DNA of 64,000 nucleotides from an uncultured Dorea sp. (GTDB taxonomy: Bacteria; Bacillota; Clostridia; Lachnospirales; Lachnospiraceae), in assembly GCA_947652615.1 (NCBI GenBank), contig CANTDX010000010.1, positions 23,797-87,796 on the forward strand, read 5' to 3'. Every line of letters starts with the position of its first letter. Position 1 is the stretch's first letter. The notes beneath the pieces were generated by a model. It worked only from the letters and a program-made list of their open reading frames with translations. It had not been told where the DNA came from and did not search any database. Below, one piece after another: positions 52,468 through 61,574 of this stretch. The position numbers and the translations under genes were made by a program.

Positions 52468-52920
52468 CTACTTAATTCGGAACAACGGCTGTCCATACTC
52501 TACTGCCTGACCGTTCTCAACCAGTATCTCTTCTATGATCCCGTCGAATTCGCTCTCAATCTCATTCATCAGCTTCATTGCCTCCACGATCGCCAGCGTC
52601 TGCCCCTTCTTCACCGTGTCTCCCACGGCTACGAACGGCGCCGCATCCTCGGCAGGAGCAGCGTAGAATGTGCCGACTAACGGAGACTCTACAAGCTTCC
52701 CTCCTGACGGGGCACTGTCCGCCGTAACCGAAGGAACTTCCGCAGCTGCAGCAGCCACAGCCCCTTCGATACCCGCACTTATCTCCGGTGCCGCTACCAC
52801 CTGTACCTGGCCCTTCTTCTTCGTCAGGTGAAGCTTCACACCATTTTCTTCGTACTTTAATCCAGTCAGTTCAGACGCGGATACCGTCTCAATCAATCTG
52901 ATAAGGTTCTCAATCTCCAT
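52468..52920 (-). CDS. accB: Biotin carboxyl carrier protein
   Basis: 150 residues from the ATG at 52918-52920; an upstream ATG at 52932 is only three bases from GGAGG. N-terminal helical region, an Ala/Pro-rich linker, and a C-terminal biotinyl domain with the target lysine in VEAMKLMNEIES. Confidence 0.96.
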   Translation of the reverse strand: MEIENLIRLIETVSASELTGLKYEENGVKLHLTKKKGQVQVVAAPEISAGIEGAVAAAAAEVPSVTADSAPSGGKLVESPLVGTFYAAPAEDAAPFVAVGDTVKKGQTLAIVEAMKLMNEIESEFDGIIEEILVENGQAVEYGQPLFRIK

Positions 52921-52935
52921 ACTTCCATGCACCTC

Positions 52936-54174
52936 CTAGCCTTCGTATTTCTGAAGCAGTAATGTAGCGTTATGTCCGCCGAAGCCCAGAGAGTTGGTAA
53001 GGACATAATTGACCTCCCGTTCCACCGGTGCGCCGATAGCATAGTTCAAATCACATTCTGCGTCTGTTTCCTTCGTTCCCATGGTCTGGTGGATGAATCC
53101 GTCCTGAATCGTCTTCACGCAGGTAATGAATTCCACTCCGCCTGCCGCGCCAAGCAGATGACCAATCATGGATTTGGTCGAGTTGATGACCACACCTTTT
53201 GCCGCCTCGCCAAACGCCAGCTTGATAGCGCGTGTCTCAAACAGATCATTGTGATGAGTTCCGGTTCCATGGGCGTTGATGTAATCCACCTTCTCAGGGG
53301 AGACGCCGCCTTCTTTCATAGCGAGCTCCATCGCCTTCGCCGCGCCGCTTCCGTCCTCTGCCGGTGAAGTGATGTGATAAGCATCCCCTGTCGCACCGTA
53401 TCCTGTAATCTCCGCATAGATCTTAGCGCCCCTCGCTTTCGCATGCTCAAGCTCCTCTAAGACTACCACTCCGGCGCCTTCGCCCAATACGAATCCATCC
53501 CTGTCCTTGTCAAATGGGATCGATGCACGCATAGGATCCTGGGACGCGGATAACGCCGTCAGACTGGTAAATCCAGCCACTCCGGTGGGGCAGATGCAGC
53601 TCTCTGTTCCGCCTGCCAGCATGATATCCGCATCGTCATACTGTATGGCACGCAACGCGTCTCCGATACAGTTCGTACCAGAAGCACATGCCGTTACCAC
53701 ATTCGTGCATTTTCCTTTAAGCCCCAACTGAATAGAGATATTGCCTGCCGCCATATTGGAGATCATCAGCGGCACCATCAACGGATTCACTCTGCCGGGT
53801 CCCTTGGTCAGGATCTTCTCATACTCACGTTCCACAACCTGCAAACTTCCGATTCCTGATCCGACGATCACACCGGCACGGAACGGGTCTTCCTTCTCCA
53901 TGTCAAGACCTGCATCCTCATACGCCTCTATCGCGGCTGCCACCGCATACTGGGAGAATGGCTCCATGCGCTTTGCCGCCTTGAAATCCATATGCTCCTT
54001 CGCCGCAAAGCCCTTCACCTCTGCAGCAACTTTTACCTTATAATCTGAAGTATCAAATCTGGTGATCTCACCAATCCCTACTTTTCCTTCCTTCACGCTG
54101 CTCCAGAACTCTTCTACCGTATTCCCGATCGGTGTCACAGCACCAAGTCCGGTCACTACAACTCTTCTTTTCAT
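52936..54174 (-). CDS. fabF: Beta-ketoacyl-ACP synthase II
   Basis: 412 residues. Catalytic cysteine in VVTACASGTNCIGDA, histidines in NAHGTGTHHND and KSMIGHLLGAAGGV. Condenses malonyl-ACP with growing acyl-ACP. Length normal. Confidence 0.97.
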   Translation of the reverse strand: MKRRVVVTGLGAVTPIGNTVEEFWSSVKEGKVGIGEITRFDTSDYKVKVAAEVKGFAAKEHMDFKAAKRMEPFSQYAVAAAIEAYEDAGLDMEKEDPFRAGVIVGSGIGSLQVVEREYEKILTKGPGRVNPLMVPLMISNMAAGNISIQLGLKGKCTNVVTACASGTNCIGDALRAIQYDDADIMLAGGTESCICPTGVAGFTSLTALSASQDPMRASIPFDKDRDGFVLGEGAGVVVLEELEHAKARGAKIYAEITGYGATGDAYHITSPAEDGSGAAKAMELAMKEGGVSPEKVDYINAHGTGTHHNDLFETRAIKLAFGEAAKGVVINSTKSMIGHLLGAAGGVEFITCVKTIQDGFIHQTMGTKETDAECDLNYAIGAPVEREVNYVLTNSLGFGGHNATLLLQKYEG

Positions 54175-54226
54175 ATGATTCCTTATCTCCTTCTAATATC
54201 TGCAACATTTCAGACAAGCTGTTCTG

Positions 54227-54967
54227 TTACATCGCCATACCGCCGTCTACATGCAGCACCTGCCCGGTAATATATCCTGCGTCATCCGATGCCAGAAACG
54301 CAGCAGCAGCAGCCACCTGTTCCGGCTTCCCAAAGGTCCCAAGAGGAATCTGCACAGCCGTCGCCTCTCTTACCTTCTCAGACAGCACGCTGGTCATATC
54401 CGTCTCGATAAATCCCGGGGCAATCGCATTGACCGTAACCCCGCGGGATGCAAGCTCCCTGGCCGCCGCCTTGGTAAGCCCGATGACGCCCGCCTTCGAC
54501 GCAGCATAATTGGCCTGCCCTGCATTGCCTGTCACTCCCACTACGGAGGACATATTGATGATACGTCCGCTTCTTTGCTTCAACATCTGACGGCTCGCAA
54601 ACCGGATCGTGTTAAATGCTCCTTTAAGATTCGTACTGATCACCTGGTCGAACGCTTCCTCACTCATCTTCATCAGAAGCCCGTCTCTGGTTACCCCTGC
54701 ATTGTTGACCAGAATATCAATGTGTCCATGCTCTCTGATCACATCCTGGATAAATGTCTCGCATTTCCCATAGTCGGACACGTCGCACTGGTATATGTCC
54801 GCGCTGCCGCCGCCCGCTTCGATCTCCTGCTTCACTTCTTCGGCTCTCTCCTTAGACCCGTTATAATTAATCACCACAACCGCGCCTAAGGAAGCCAGCT
54901 TCATCGCGACAGCTCTGCCGATCCCTCTTGACGCTCCGGTTATGACTGCTACTTTTCCATCCAACAT
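54227..54967 (-). CDS. fabG: 3-oxoacyl-ACP reductase
   Basis: 246 residues. SDR with TGASRGIGRAVA, NNAGVTRDGLLMKM, catalytic Ser in NMSSVVGVTGN, Tyr/Lys in ANYAASKAGV, and the FabG-type IPLGTFGKPEQVA near the C-terminus. Confidence 0.97.
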   Translation of the reverse strand: MLDGKVAVITGASRGIGRAVAMKLASLGAVVVINYNGSKERAEEVKQEIEAGGGSADIYQCDVSDYGKCETFIQDVIREHGHIDILVNNAGVTRDGLLMKMSEEAFDQVISTNLKGAFNTIRFASRQMLKQRSGRIINMSSVVGVTGNAGQANYAASKAGVIGLTKAAARELASRGVTVNAIAPGFIETDMTSVLSEKVREATAVQIPLGTFGKPEQVAAAAAFLASDDAGYITGQVLHVDGGMAM

Positions 54968-54986
54968 ATTCTTTGTCCCTTCCCTG

Positions 54987-55922
54987 TCACTGCAGCTCTT
55001 GTGCCACTTTCTCTACATCTTCCCAGACCGCGATATTATATACCTTCACATCCCGGCTGATCTTCTTCATGAATCCTGCCAGAGTCTTTCCCGGTCCGAT
55101 CTCCACGAAGATATCCACGCCTTCCCGGATCATGGCTTCCATACTCTGCATCCAGCGGACCGGAGAACTTACCTGCTTCGTAAGGAGTTCCCTGGTCATC
55201 CCGATATCTTCCACTTTCTCTGCCGTCACATTCGTAACATACGGGATATCAAGAGGGTGAAGGGTCACCGTTTCAAGCTCCTTCGCAAGCTCTTCGCCTG
55301 CGGGCAGGAGAAGCGGTGAATGGAAGGGTCCGCTGACATTCAGCATCATGGCACGCTTCGCGCCTGCCGCTTTCAGCCTTTCTGCCGCTGCCTCTACCGC
55401 CGACGTCTTCCCGGTGATGACGATCTGGCCCGGACAATTGTAGTTCGCGACCGTCACATTGCCTGCCTCCTCACCATCCATCTCCTCAAGTACCTCTTCA
55501 ATCTTAGAAGCTTCCATTCCCATCACCGCACACATGCCGCCTTCGCCTGCAGGCACCGTGTTCTGCATCAGGATTCCTCTCTTCCGCACCAGACGAACGG
55601 CATCCAGATCAGCCATTCCGCCTGCCGCAGCAATAGCGCTGTATTCTCCAAGGCTTAAGCCCGCCGTGATATCCGGCTTAAGTCCTCTCTCCTTTGCAAC
55701 CCTTGTCATAGCAAGACAAGTCGTAACCAGCGCCGCCTGTGTATATTCAGTAAGGTCAAGCTTCTCATTCTTCTCAAAACAGAGCGCCTTCATATCAAGC
55801 CCAAGCTTCTCGCCCGCCTGGTCGAAGATCGCCCTTGCAGTCTCGCTTCTCTCATAGAAATCCGCTCCCATGCCTGCCTTCTGGGCTCCCTGCCCCGGAT
55901 AAATAAATGCAGTCTTAGACAT
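54987..55922 (-). CDS. fabD: Malonyl-CoA:ACP transacylase
   Basis: 311 residues. IYPGQGAQKAGMGADFYE at the start, nucleophile serine in AGLSLGEYSA, and histidine in VSGPFHSPLL. Moves malonyl from CoA to ACP. Start overlaps the fabK end by eight bases. Confidence 0.97.
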   Translation of the reverse strand: MSKTAFIYPGQGAQKAGMGADFYERSETARAIFDQAGEKLGLDMKALCFEKNEKLDLTEYTQAALVTTCLAMTRVAKERGLKPDITAGLSLGEYSAIAAAGGMADLDAVRLVRKRGILMQNTVPAGEGGMCAVMGMEASKIEEVLEEMDGEEAGNVTVANYNCPGQIVITGKTSAVEAAAERLKAAGAKRAMMLNVSGPFHSPLLLPAGEELAKELETVTLHPLDIPYVTNVTAEKVEDIGMTRELLTKQVSSPVRWMQSMEAMIREGVDIFVEIGPGKTLAGFMKKISRDVKVYNIAVWEDVEKVAQELQ

Positions 55923-56853
55923 AAAATCCCGCTCCTTTTATCAACGCATCTGTTTCTCTTACCAGCTTATCGATCAGCTCCTTACAGGTCATCTTCTCCT
56001 TCACCATTCCGGCAATCTGACCTGCCATCACGCTTCCGTTCTTCACGTCGCCGTCCACGACAGCCTTGCGAAGCCCGCCAAGCGTAAGCTGCTCCAGCTC
56101 TTCGAAACCTGCTCCTTTATTTTCCAATTCAATGTATTTCTTCGTCATATCATTGCGAAGGGCGCGGACCGGATGTCCTGTGGTTCTTCCCGTTACTCTC
56201 GAATCAATATCCTTCGCGCTGATGATCCTGTCCTTATAGTTCTCATGAACCTGTGACTCCTCTGTCACAACGAAATGAGTACCCATCTGTACTCCCTTCG
56301 CGCCCAGCATAAATGCCGCCGCGATTCCTCTTCCGTCTGCGATGCCGCCTGCCGCGATCACCGGTATCTTCACCGCATCCGCGATCTGCGGAACCAGCAC
56401 CATGGTCGTATTCTCTCCGATATGCCCTCCGGCTTCACAGCCTTCCGCGACTACCGCATCCGCGCCGCAGCGCTCCATACGCTTCGCCAACGCGACAGAA
56501 GCAACCACAGGAATCACCTTCACGCCTGCTTCCTTCCACATCTTCATGTATTTCTCAGGATTCCCCGCACCGGTAGTCACCACTCTGACCCCTTCCTCGG
56601 CGACGATCTCCGCCACCTCGTCTGCGTAAGGGCTCATCAGCATGATATTGACTCCAAACGGCCGGTCTGTTAACTTCTTCGCTTCCTGAATCTGCTCTCT
56701 TACCCACTCGGCAGGAGCGCTTGCGGCTCCGATAAGCCCAAGTCCCCCCGCGTTCGACACGGCTGACGCCAAATGGTATTCTGCAACCCAGGCCATACCG
56801 CCCTGGATGATCGGATATTCAATTCCTAATAAACTGGTTACTTCTGTCTGCAT
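55915..56853 (-). CDS. fabK: Enoyl-ACP reductase II
   Basis: 312 residues. FMN enzyme: YPIIQGGMAWVAEYHLASAV, GVNIMLMSP, VVAEGCEAGGHIGE, IAAGGIADGRGIAAAFMLG. Reduces enoyl-ACP with NAD(P)H, replacing FabI in many Firmicutes. Confidence 0.94.
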   Translation of the reverse strand: MQTEVTSLLGIEYPIIQGGMAWVAEYHLASAVSNAGGLGLIGAASAPAEWVREQIQEAKKLTDRPFGVNIMLMSPYADEVAEIVAEEGVRVVTTGAGNPEKYMKMWKEAGVKVIPVVASVALAKRMERCGADAVVAEGCEAGGHIGENTTMVLVPQIADAVKIPVIAAGGIADGRGIAAAFMLGAKGVQMGTHFVVTEESQVHENYKDRIISAKDIDSRVTGRTTGHPVRALRNDMTKKYIELENKGAGFEELEQLTLGGLRKAVVDGDVKNGSVMAGQIAGMVKEKMTCKELIDKLVRETDALIKGAGFYV

Positions 56854-56867
56854 TCTACTAACCCACC

Positions 56868-57095
56868 TTACTCTTTATGTTCGTTGATATAATTGATGAC
56901 ATCTCCGACCGTTGCGATCTGTTCCAGATCTTCCGTCGGGATCTCAATCTCATACTCGTCTTCCAGCGCCATCACCATCTCAAACAGATCTAATGAATCT
57001 GCTCCCAGGTCGTCCTTGAAGGAAGACCCTTCTGTAATCTGTGCACTGTCAACTCCCAAATTCTCTGATACGATTTCCTTGATTCTCTCTAACAT
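56868..57095 (-). CDS. acpP: Acyl carrier protein
   Basis: 75 residues, acidic, four-helix type. Phosphopantetheine serine in [19 protein letters not shown]. Second gene of the operon. Confidence 0.97.
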   Translation of the reverse strand: MLERIKEIVSENLGVDSAQITEGSSFKDDLGADSLDLFEMVMALEDEYEIEIPTEDLEQIATVGDVINYINEHKE

Positions 57096-57203
57096 GATTC
57101 ATTCTCCTTTGATTTTGTATTCTTGTTTATATATAAACTGACGAGCCTGCTTCAAATACAATCTGCCGCATCTTTGCTTCGGCCCGCAGTTTACAGCCCT
57201 ATA

Positions 57204-58193
57204 CTATCTCCACTCTATGACCGCCGCTCCCCAGGTAAGCCCTGCTCCAAAGCCTGCCAGCACAAGCTTCTGTCCCGCAGCAAGCCTGCCCTCCCGGTTC
57301 ATCTCATCGAGCAGGATCGGAATACTCGCAGAAGAAGTATTGCCATACTCCTGCAGATTCATGGGAAACTTCTCCATCGGTTCATTCAGGCGCTTCGCTA
57401 CAGCCTCTACAATCCTCTTATTCGCCTGATGCAGGATATAGTAAGTGATCTCATCCGTATCAAGCTGATTCAGCTTCAGCACCTCTGTAATCACCTCCGG
57501 CACCCTCTTCACGGCAAACTTGAACACTGCCTGGCCGTCCATCTGCATGTAATACGATTCATCCAGCAGCGCCTCCGGCCGAATCTCTCCGGTCAGCCCG
57601 TTATGATCGTGCCGGCTCTTACAGCTTAACGCCTCTCCCCTGCTCCCGTCAGAATGGGTCACCGGAAGATACGCTCTCTTCTCCGGATCTGCGGCCCTAA
57701 GCACCGCCGCCCCCGCTCCGTCTCCGAACAGGATACAGGTTCCTCGATCCTTCCAGTTCGTCAGATTCGACAGGCTCTCGCTGCCGATCACCAACGCCGT
57801 CCGATAGACGCCCTGGCTTAAGTAAGCCAGCGCCGTATTATAGGCAAGGACGAATCCTGTACACGCCGCGCTTAAGTCGAAGCAGGTTGCATGCAGCGCG
57901 CCGATCTCCTTCTGAACCTCGCACGCCGCGCAGGGAAGGATCACATCAGAAGAAATGGTCGATACCAGGATCAGATCCACCTCTTCCGGCGGTATGCCTG
58001 CATCCGCAAGCGCCCTTCCCGCCGCCTCTGCCGCCATGGAAACCGTCGTCTCATCCTTCGCGATGTGCCTTCTTGCGACCCCGGTCCTCTCCCGGATCCA
58101 TTCATCGCTGGTCTCCACCAGCCGGGCAATATCATTATTATCCATTGTATATGACGGTATGTATGAACCCGTCCCGCATATTGTCGCTGTCAT
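57204..58193 (-). CDS. fabH: Beta-ketoacyl-ACP synthase III
   Basis: 329 residues. Catalytic triad: Cys in FDLSAACTGFVLAYN, His in ITYYILHQANKRI and Asn in EYGNTSSASIP. Starts fatty-acid chains from acyl-CoA and malonyl-ACP. First gene of the operon, behind a promoter framed by two FabT-type operators. Confidence 0.97.
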   Translation of the reverse strand: MTATICGTGSYIPSYTMDNNDIARLVETSDEWIRERTGVARRHIAKDETTVSMAAEAAGRALADAGIPPEEVDLILVSTISSDVILPCAACEVQKEIGALHATCFDLSAACTGFVLAYNTALAYLSQGVYRTALVIGSESLSNLTNWKDRGTCILFGDGAGAAVLRAADPEKRAYLPVTHSDGSRGEALSCKSRHDHNGLTGEIRPEALLDESYYMQMDGQAVFKFAVKRVPEVITEVLKLNQLDTDEITYYILHQANKRIVEAVAKRLNEPMEKFPMNLQEYGNTSSASIPILLDEMNREGRLAAGQKLVLAGFGAGLTWGAAVIEWR

Positions 58194-58225
58194 ATGAATT
58201 CCTCTGATTTGTTTTGAATTTAAAT

Positions 58226-58289
58226 TATTTTGATGTTCAAAGTATATCCCATAATATTTTGTTTGTCAAGTATTTTGATAATCAAAATA
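58226..58289 (-). promoter_or_regulatory. fabH operon promoter with two FabT-type palindromes
   Basis: Minus strand TTGACA (58264-58269), 17 bases, TATACT (58241-58246). A perfect 19-base palindrome with TATTTTGAT arms (58271-58289) abuts the -35 box upstream; a second, 7 of 9 matching, at 58226-58244 overlaps the -10 box. Centres are 45 bases apart. TTTGA...TCAAA matches the known FabT box type. Confidence 0.8.
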
Positions 58290-58324
58290 TATGCAGATAA
58301 ATATGTTTTTTCAATATATATAAA

Positions 58325-58356
58325 TTGACATTATATATTATATGAAATATAATATA
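58325..58356 (+). promoter_or_regulatory. padR promoter with palindromic operator
   Basis: TTGACA (58325-58330), 17 bases, TATAAT (58348-58353). A perfect palindrome with 10-base arms TATATTATAT / ATATAATATA and GAA spacer (58334-58356) covers the spacer end and the whole -10 box. Confidence 0.75.
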
Positions 58357-58390
58357 CTTGACCGCTAACAGAAAAGGAGAATCAATAAAG

Positions 58391-58720
58391 ATGATATTTC
58401 CGATAAACGCACCGATGTTTGATCTGCTGGTCTTGTCAGTCACGGCCAAAGAAGACGCCTACGGCTACCAGCTAAGCCAGATCATCAAGAAGGTTTCCAA
58501 TACGAAGGACTCCGCTCTCTATCCGGTTCTCAAGCGCCTGCAGGAGCAAGGCTTCCTGACCGTCTACGATCAGTCCTACCAGGGACGGAACCGCCGATAC
58601 TACCGGATCACCGAAGCCGGGCGGCAGCACTTCCGGATGCTGTCAGAGGAGTGGGACAGCTACAGGAATACCGTAGACCAGATTGTTAAGACAGGAGGAA
58701 TGGCAAATGAACAGGAATGA
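58391..58720 (+). CDS. PadR-family transcriptional regulator
   Basis: 109 residues from the ATG at 58391 with AAAGGAG upstream; a TTG frame from 58358 would include that site. PadR winged helix: LVLSVTAKEDAYGYQLSQII, SALYPVLKRLQEQGFL, and RRYYRITEAGRQHF. Likely represses its own operon through the palindrome over its promoter; such PadR-DUF1700-DUF4097 operons often react to envelope stress. Confidence 0.93.
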   Translation: MIFPINAPMFDLLVLSVTAKEDAYGYQLSQIIKKVSNTKDSALYPVLKRLQEQGFLTVYDQSYQGRNRRYYRITEAGRQHFRMLSEEWDSYRNTVDQIVKTGGMANEQE

Positions 58721-59303
58721 ATATATGCATCATCTGGAATACAGGCTCAGACGTCTTCCCCGCGAAGAGTATGAGAAAGCATTTTCTTATTTTACAGAAT
58801 ATTTCGAAGAAGCAGGGCCGGAAAATGAAGCCCAGGCAATCGAAGATCTTGGCCCTCCCGAGATGGCAGCCGATCAGATCATCCGGGATTTTGCGATAGA
58901 GAATGCCAGCGAACCGGTTAAAAATGTAAAACGCAGCATATCGGCGCTGTGGGTTGGAGTCCTGGCGGTCTTCGCAGCCCCCATCGGCGTACCCCTCGCG
59001 CTGATGCTCGGCGTACTGGCCGTGATGCTGGTACTGGTCGTCCTGATGCTGGTATTCTGCATATTCATGCTGACCATCGCGGTGGCCGTAGCCGCCGTTC
59101 CCTGTATTATCGTCGGGATCTGGCTGCTGTTCACCTCGTTCGCGGACGGAGCTGCCACGCTGGGGGCCGGTCTTATCAGCCTGGGTATCGGAATATTGCT
59201 GACTATGGGAAGCGTCCGCTTAGGGAAGGGCGCACTGCATATGACGGCCCGCCTATTCGGCAGAGCCGCGGTTCAAAAAGGAGGAAAAGGACATGCGAAG
59301 TAA
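58707..59303 (+). CDS. DUF1700-family membrane protein
   Basis: 198 residues from the ATG at 58707 after AGGAGG, overlapping padR by 14 bases. Residues 1-75 are the conserved DUF1700 cytoplasmic part (YMHHLEYRLRRLPREEYEKA, then EDLGPPEMAADQII). Two to four membrane helices follow. The family is found with PadR and DUF4097 genes and is thought to work in envelope sensing or anti-sigma-like control; not proven. Confidence 0.88.
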   Translation: MNRNEYMHHLEYRLRRLPREEYEKAFSYFTEYFEEAGPENEAQAIEDLGPPEMAADQIIRDFAIENASEPVKNVKRSISALWVGVLAVFAAPIGVPLALMLGVLAVMLVLVVLMLVFCIFMLTIAVAVAAVPCIIVGIWLLFTSFADGAATLGAGLISLGIGILLTMGSVRLGKGALHMTARLFGRAAVQKGGKGHAK

Positions 59304-60252
59304 AAGACTGTGGATCACCGTATCATTAATCTGCGTGATCCTTGGAACCGCCCTTCTGACGGCAGGACGGATGATGGGCGGAAGGGCAGGCTTCTATATC
59401 GACAATAACGGAATTCACACGTCCGGCAGCACAAAGGCTCCAAACCCGGAGCCCGCCAGAGGCGCCCGGACACTGGATGCATTCAACCGGATCGATGTCG
59501 ACATTGATTACGCCGATGTGGAAGTGGCCGTCTCTGACAAATTTGCAATCGAATATTGTATTATGGGAACATACGGAGACCCGGTCTGCGAAGTGAGGAA
59601 CGGAACTCTGACCTTTAAAGAGGCGGAAACGCTGCAGATCTATAATGTTGGTTTCTTTGACGGAAACTTCGGCATCATGACGGGCGAACCCAGATATTAC
59701 GTAAGAATAGAGATTCCCGAGGATACGGCTCTTCGGCAGGCCACATTCGACATTGAGAGCGGGAATCTTGATATTGCCGCCCTGCACGCGGATAAGCTGA
59801 ATATCCAGAATGAATACGGGGACGTCTGCCTGGATCAGTTTACCGGTGAGAAGCTGGATATCCTGATGGAGAGCGGGGATCTGATCTGCGATTCCATGAG
59901 CGCAGTACATGCCAGTATCGAGAACGAATACGGGAATATTCAGATCTCGGAAGCGGACGGGAATCGTCTGACGATGCAGATGGATTCCTGTGACTGCAAG
60001 ATCGACCGGGCTGATTTCGTCAATATAGAGATGTCGGACTCCTACGGCGACGTGCGGCTGGGTCTTCCGGGCGACATCAAGACCTACGGTTTCGATCTAA
60101 GCGCAGAATACGGAGAGATCCGTGTCGGGAATAAAAACCGCGGGCGCGGGGATGATTGGGATGAGGTGACGTACTCGGCGGACGGTAACGGGAGAAATTC
60201 GGTGACGGTCTCCTGTGAGAGCGGGAATATTGATGTCAAATCGGTGAAATAA
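59293..60252 (+). CDS. DUF4097 beta-strand-repeat protein, membrane anchored
   Basis: 319 residues overlapping the DUF1700 gene by 11 bases. One N-terminal helix (about 8-25) then a secreted beta-helix-like domain with repeated ESGNLDI / EYGDVCL / ESGDLIC / EYGNIQI / SYGDVRL / EYGEIRV / ESGNIDV units, the adhesin-like DUF4097 pattern. Third gene of the padR operon. Function unknown; an outward-facing envelope sensor is inferred. Confidence 0.9.
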   Translation: MRSKRLWITVSLICVILGTALLTAGRMMGGRAGFYIDNNGIHTSGSTKAPNPEPARGARTLDAFNRIDVDIDYADVEVAVSDKFAIEYCIMGTYGDPVCEVRNGTLTFKEAETLQIYNVGFFDGNFGIMTGEPRYYVRIEIPEDTALRQATFDIESGNLDIAALHADKLNIQNEYGDVCLDQFTGEKLDILMESGDLICDSMSAVHASIENEYGNIQISEADGNRLTMQMDSCDCKIDRADFVNIEMSDSYGDVRLGLPGDIKTYGFDLSAEYGEIRVGNKNRGRGDDWDEVTYSADGNGRNSVTVSCESGNIDVKSVK

Positions 60253-60261
60253 CAATACGCC

Positions 60262-60366
60262 TCTGCGTCAAATGTACCTCTGCAAGCCAACGTTCTACAC
60301 TCCGCTTCGGACCTTGCCAAACAAGCGCCGCAGCGGATAAGCTTGGAGACGTGCATCTGACGCAGA
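60262..60366. repeat. Long imperfect inverted repeat between convergent genes
   Basis: Arms of 26 bases (60262-60287 and 60341-60366) match at about 21 positions, starting with a perfect TCTGCGTCA/TGACGCAGA; inside are CCGCT/AGCGG and other small stems. It fills most of the gap between the DUF4097 and DAHP synthase genes. It may be a bidirectional terminator or a palindromic repeat element. Confidence 0.55.
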
Positions 60367-60407
60367 TAATGAATTCAGAATTCACTGTTAATTACGCAAT
60401 GCTATTG

Positions 60408-61439
60408 CTAACACTTCTCTGCGATATCATAAAGCAGCCGCCTGGTATCCTCCCAGCCGATACACGGATCGGTGATCGACTGTCCGTACACCAGATTCTC
60501 CGTGATCTCCTGCCTGCCTTCTACCAGATAGCTCTCTATCATGACGCCTTTCACCAGCTTCTTAAGCTCCGGATTATAATTCCTGCTGTGCATCACTTCA
60601 CTTACGATACGAATCTGCTCCTTGTACTGCTTACTGGAATTCGAGTGGTTCACATCCACGATCACCGCCGGATTCTTCAGATCCCATTTCTCGTACATCT
60701 CCGCAAGACGCGCAAGATCTTCATAGTGATAGTTGGGGATATTCTTCCCATACTTGTCCACACCGCCCCTTAAGATCGTATGCGCCAGTTCATTTCCGCT
60801 GGTCTTCACATCACATCCGCGGTAAATAAATCTGTGAGGGTGCTGTGCCGCCGTGACGGAATTCAGCATAACCGACAGATCTCCGCTGGTCGGGTTCTTC
60901 ATCCCCACCGGGATGTCCATACCGCTTGCCGTAAGCCGATGCTGCTGGTTCTCCACAGACCTTGCCCCTATGGCCTCATAAGACAGCACGTCATCCAGAT
61001 AGCTGCGGTTCTCCGGATACAGCATCTCGTCCGCCGTAGACAGGCCGGTCTCCTCCATCACGCGGATATGCATCTTGCGGATCGCGATGATCCCCGCCAG
61101 AAGATCCGGTTCCTTCTCCGGATCCGGCTGGTGCAGCATCCCCTTGTAGCCGTCCCCGGTCGTCCTTGGCTTGTTGGTGTAGACTCTTGGTAACACCATC
61201 AGACGGTCTGATACCTGATCCGCCACTTCCTGAAGCCGCCTCACATATTCGCACACGGACTCTTCGTTGTCCGCTGAACACGGTCCGACCAGGACAATGA
61301 ATCTGTCACTCTTTCCTGTAAATATATCCCTGATCTCTCTGTCTCTCTTCTGCTTTATCTCCCTGATCCTGTCCGAAACCGGACACTGCGCTTTCAATAC
61401 CTCCGGCAGCGGCAGCTCATGATTAATCTTCATTGACAT
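60408..61439 (-). CDS. aroF: 3-deoxy-7-phosphoheptulonate (DAHP) synthase, type I
   Basis: 343 residues, AroF/G/H type. Motifs: LVGPCSADNEESV, LPRVYTNKPRTTGDGYKGM, GARSVENQQHRLTASG, MKNPTSGD and VDVNHSNSSKQYKEQ. Condenses phosphoenolpyruvate with erythrose 4-phosphate, the first shikimate step. Which aromatic amino acid inhibits it cannot be told. Single gene. Confidence 0.93.
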   Translation of the reverse strand: MSMKINHELPLPEVLKAQCPVSDRIREIKQKRDREIRDIFTGKSDRFIVLVGPCSADNEESVCEYVRRLQEVADQVSDRLMVLPRVYTNKPRTTGDGYKGMLHQPDPEKEPDLLAGIIAIRKMHIRVMEETGLSTADEMLYPENRSYLDDVLSYEAIGARSVENQQHRLTASGMDIPVGMKNPTSGDLSVMLNSVTAAQHPHRFIYRGCDVKTSGNELAHTILRGGVDKYGKNIPNYHYEDLARLAEMYEKWDLKNPAVIVDVNHSNSSKQYKEQIRIVSEVMHSRNYNPELKKLVKGVMIESYLVEGRQEITENLVYGQSITDPCIGWEDTRRLLYDIAEKC

Positions 61440-61574
61440 CGCATTTCCTCCATCCTAAACTTCCATCATATAAACTTCTATTATCATAATCTTTCATTCT
61501 TCTCCTGTCAACGTTGTAAGAAATATAAAATTATGTTAAAATATCAACAGAAACTACATTTACAGAGAGGGGAA

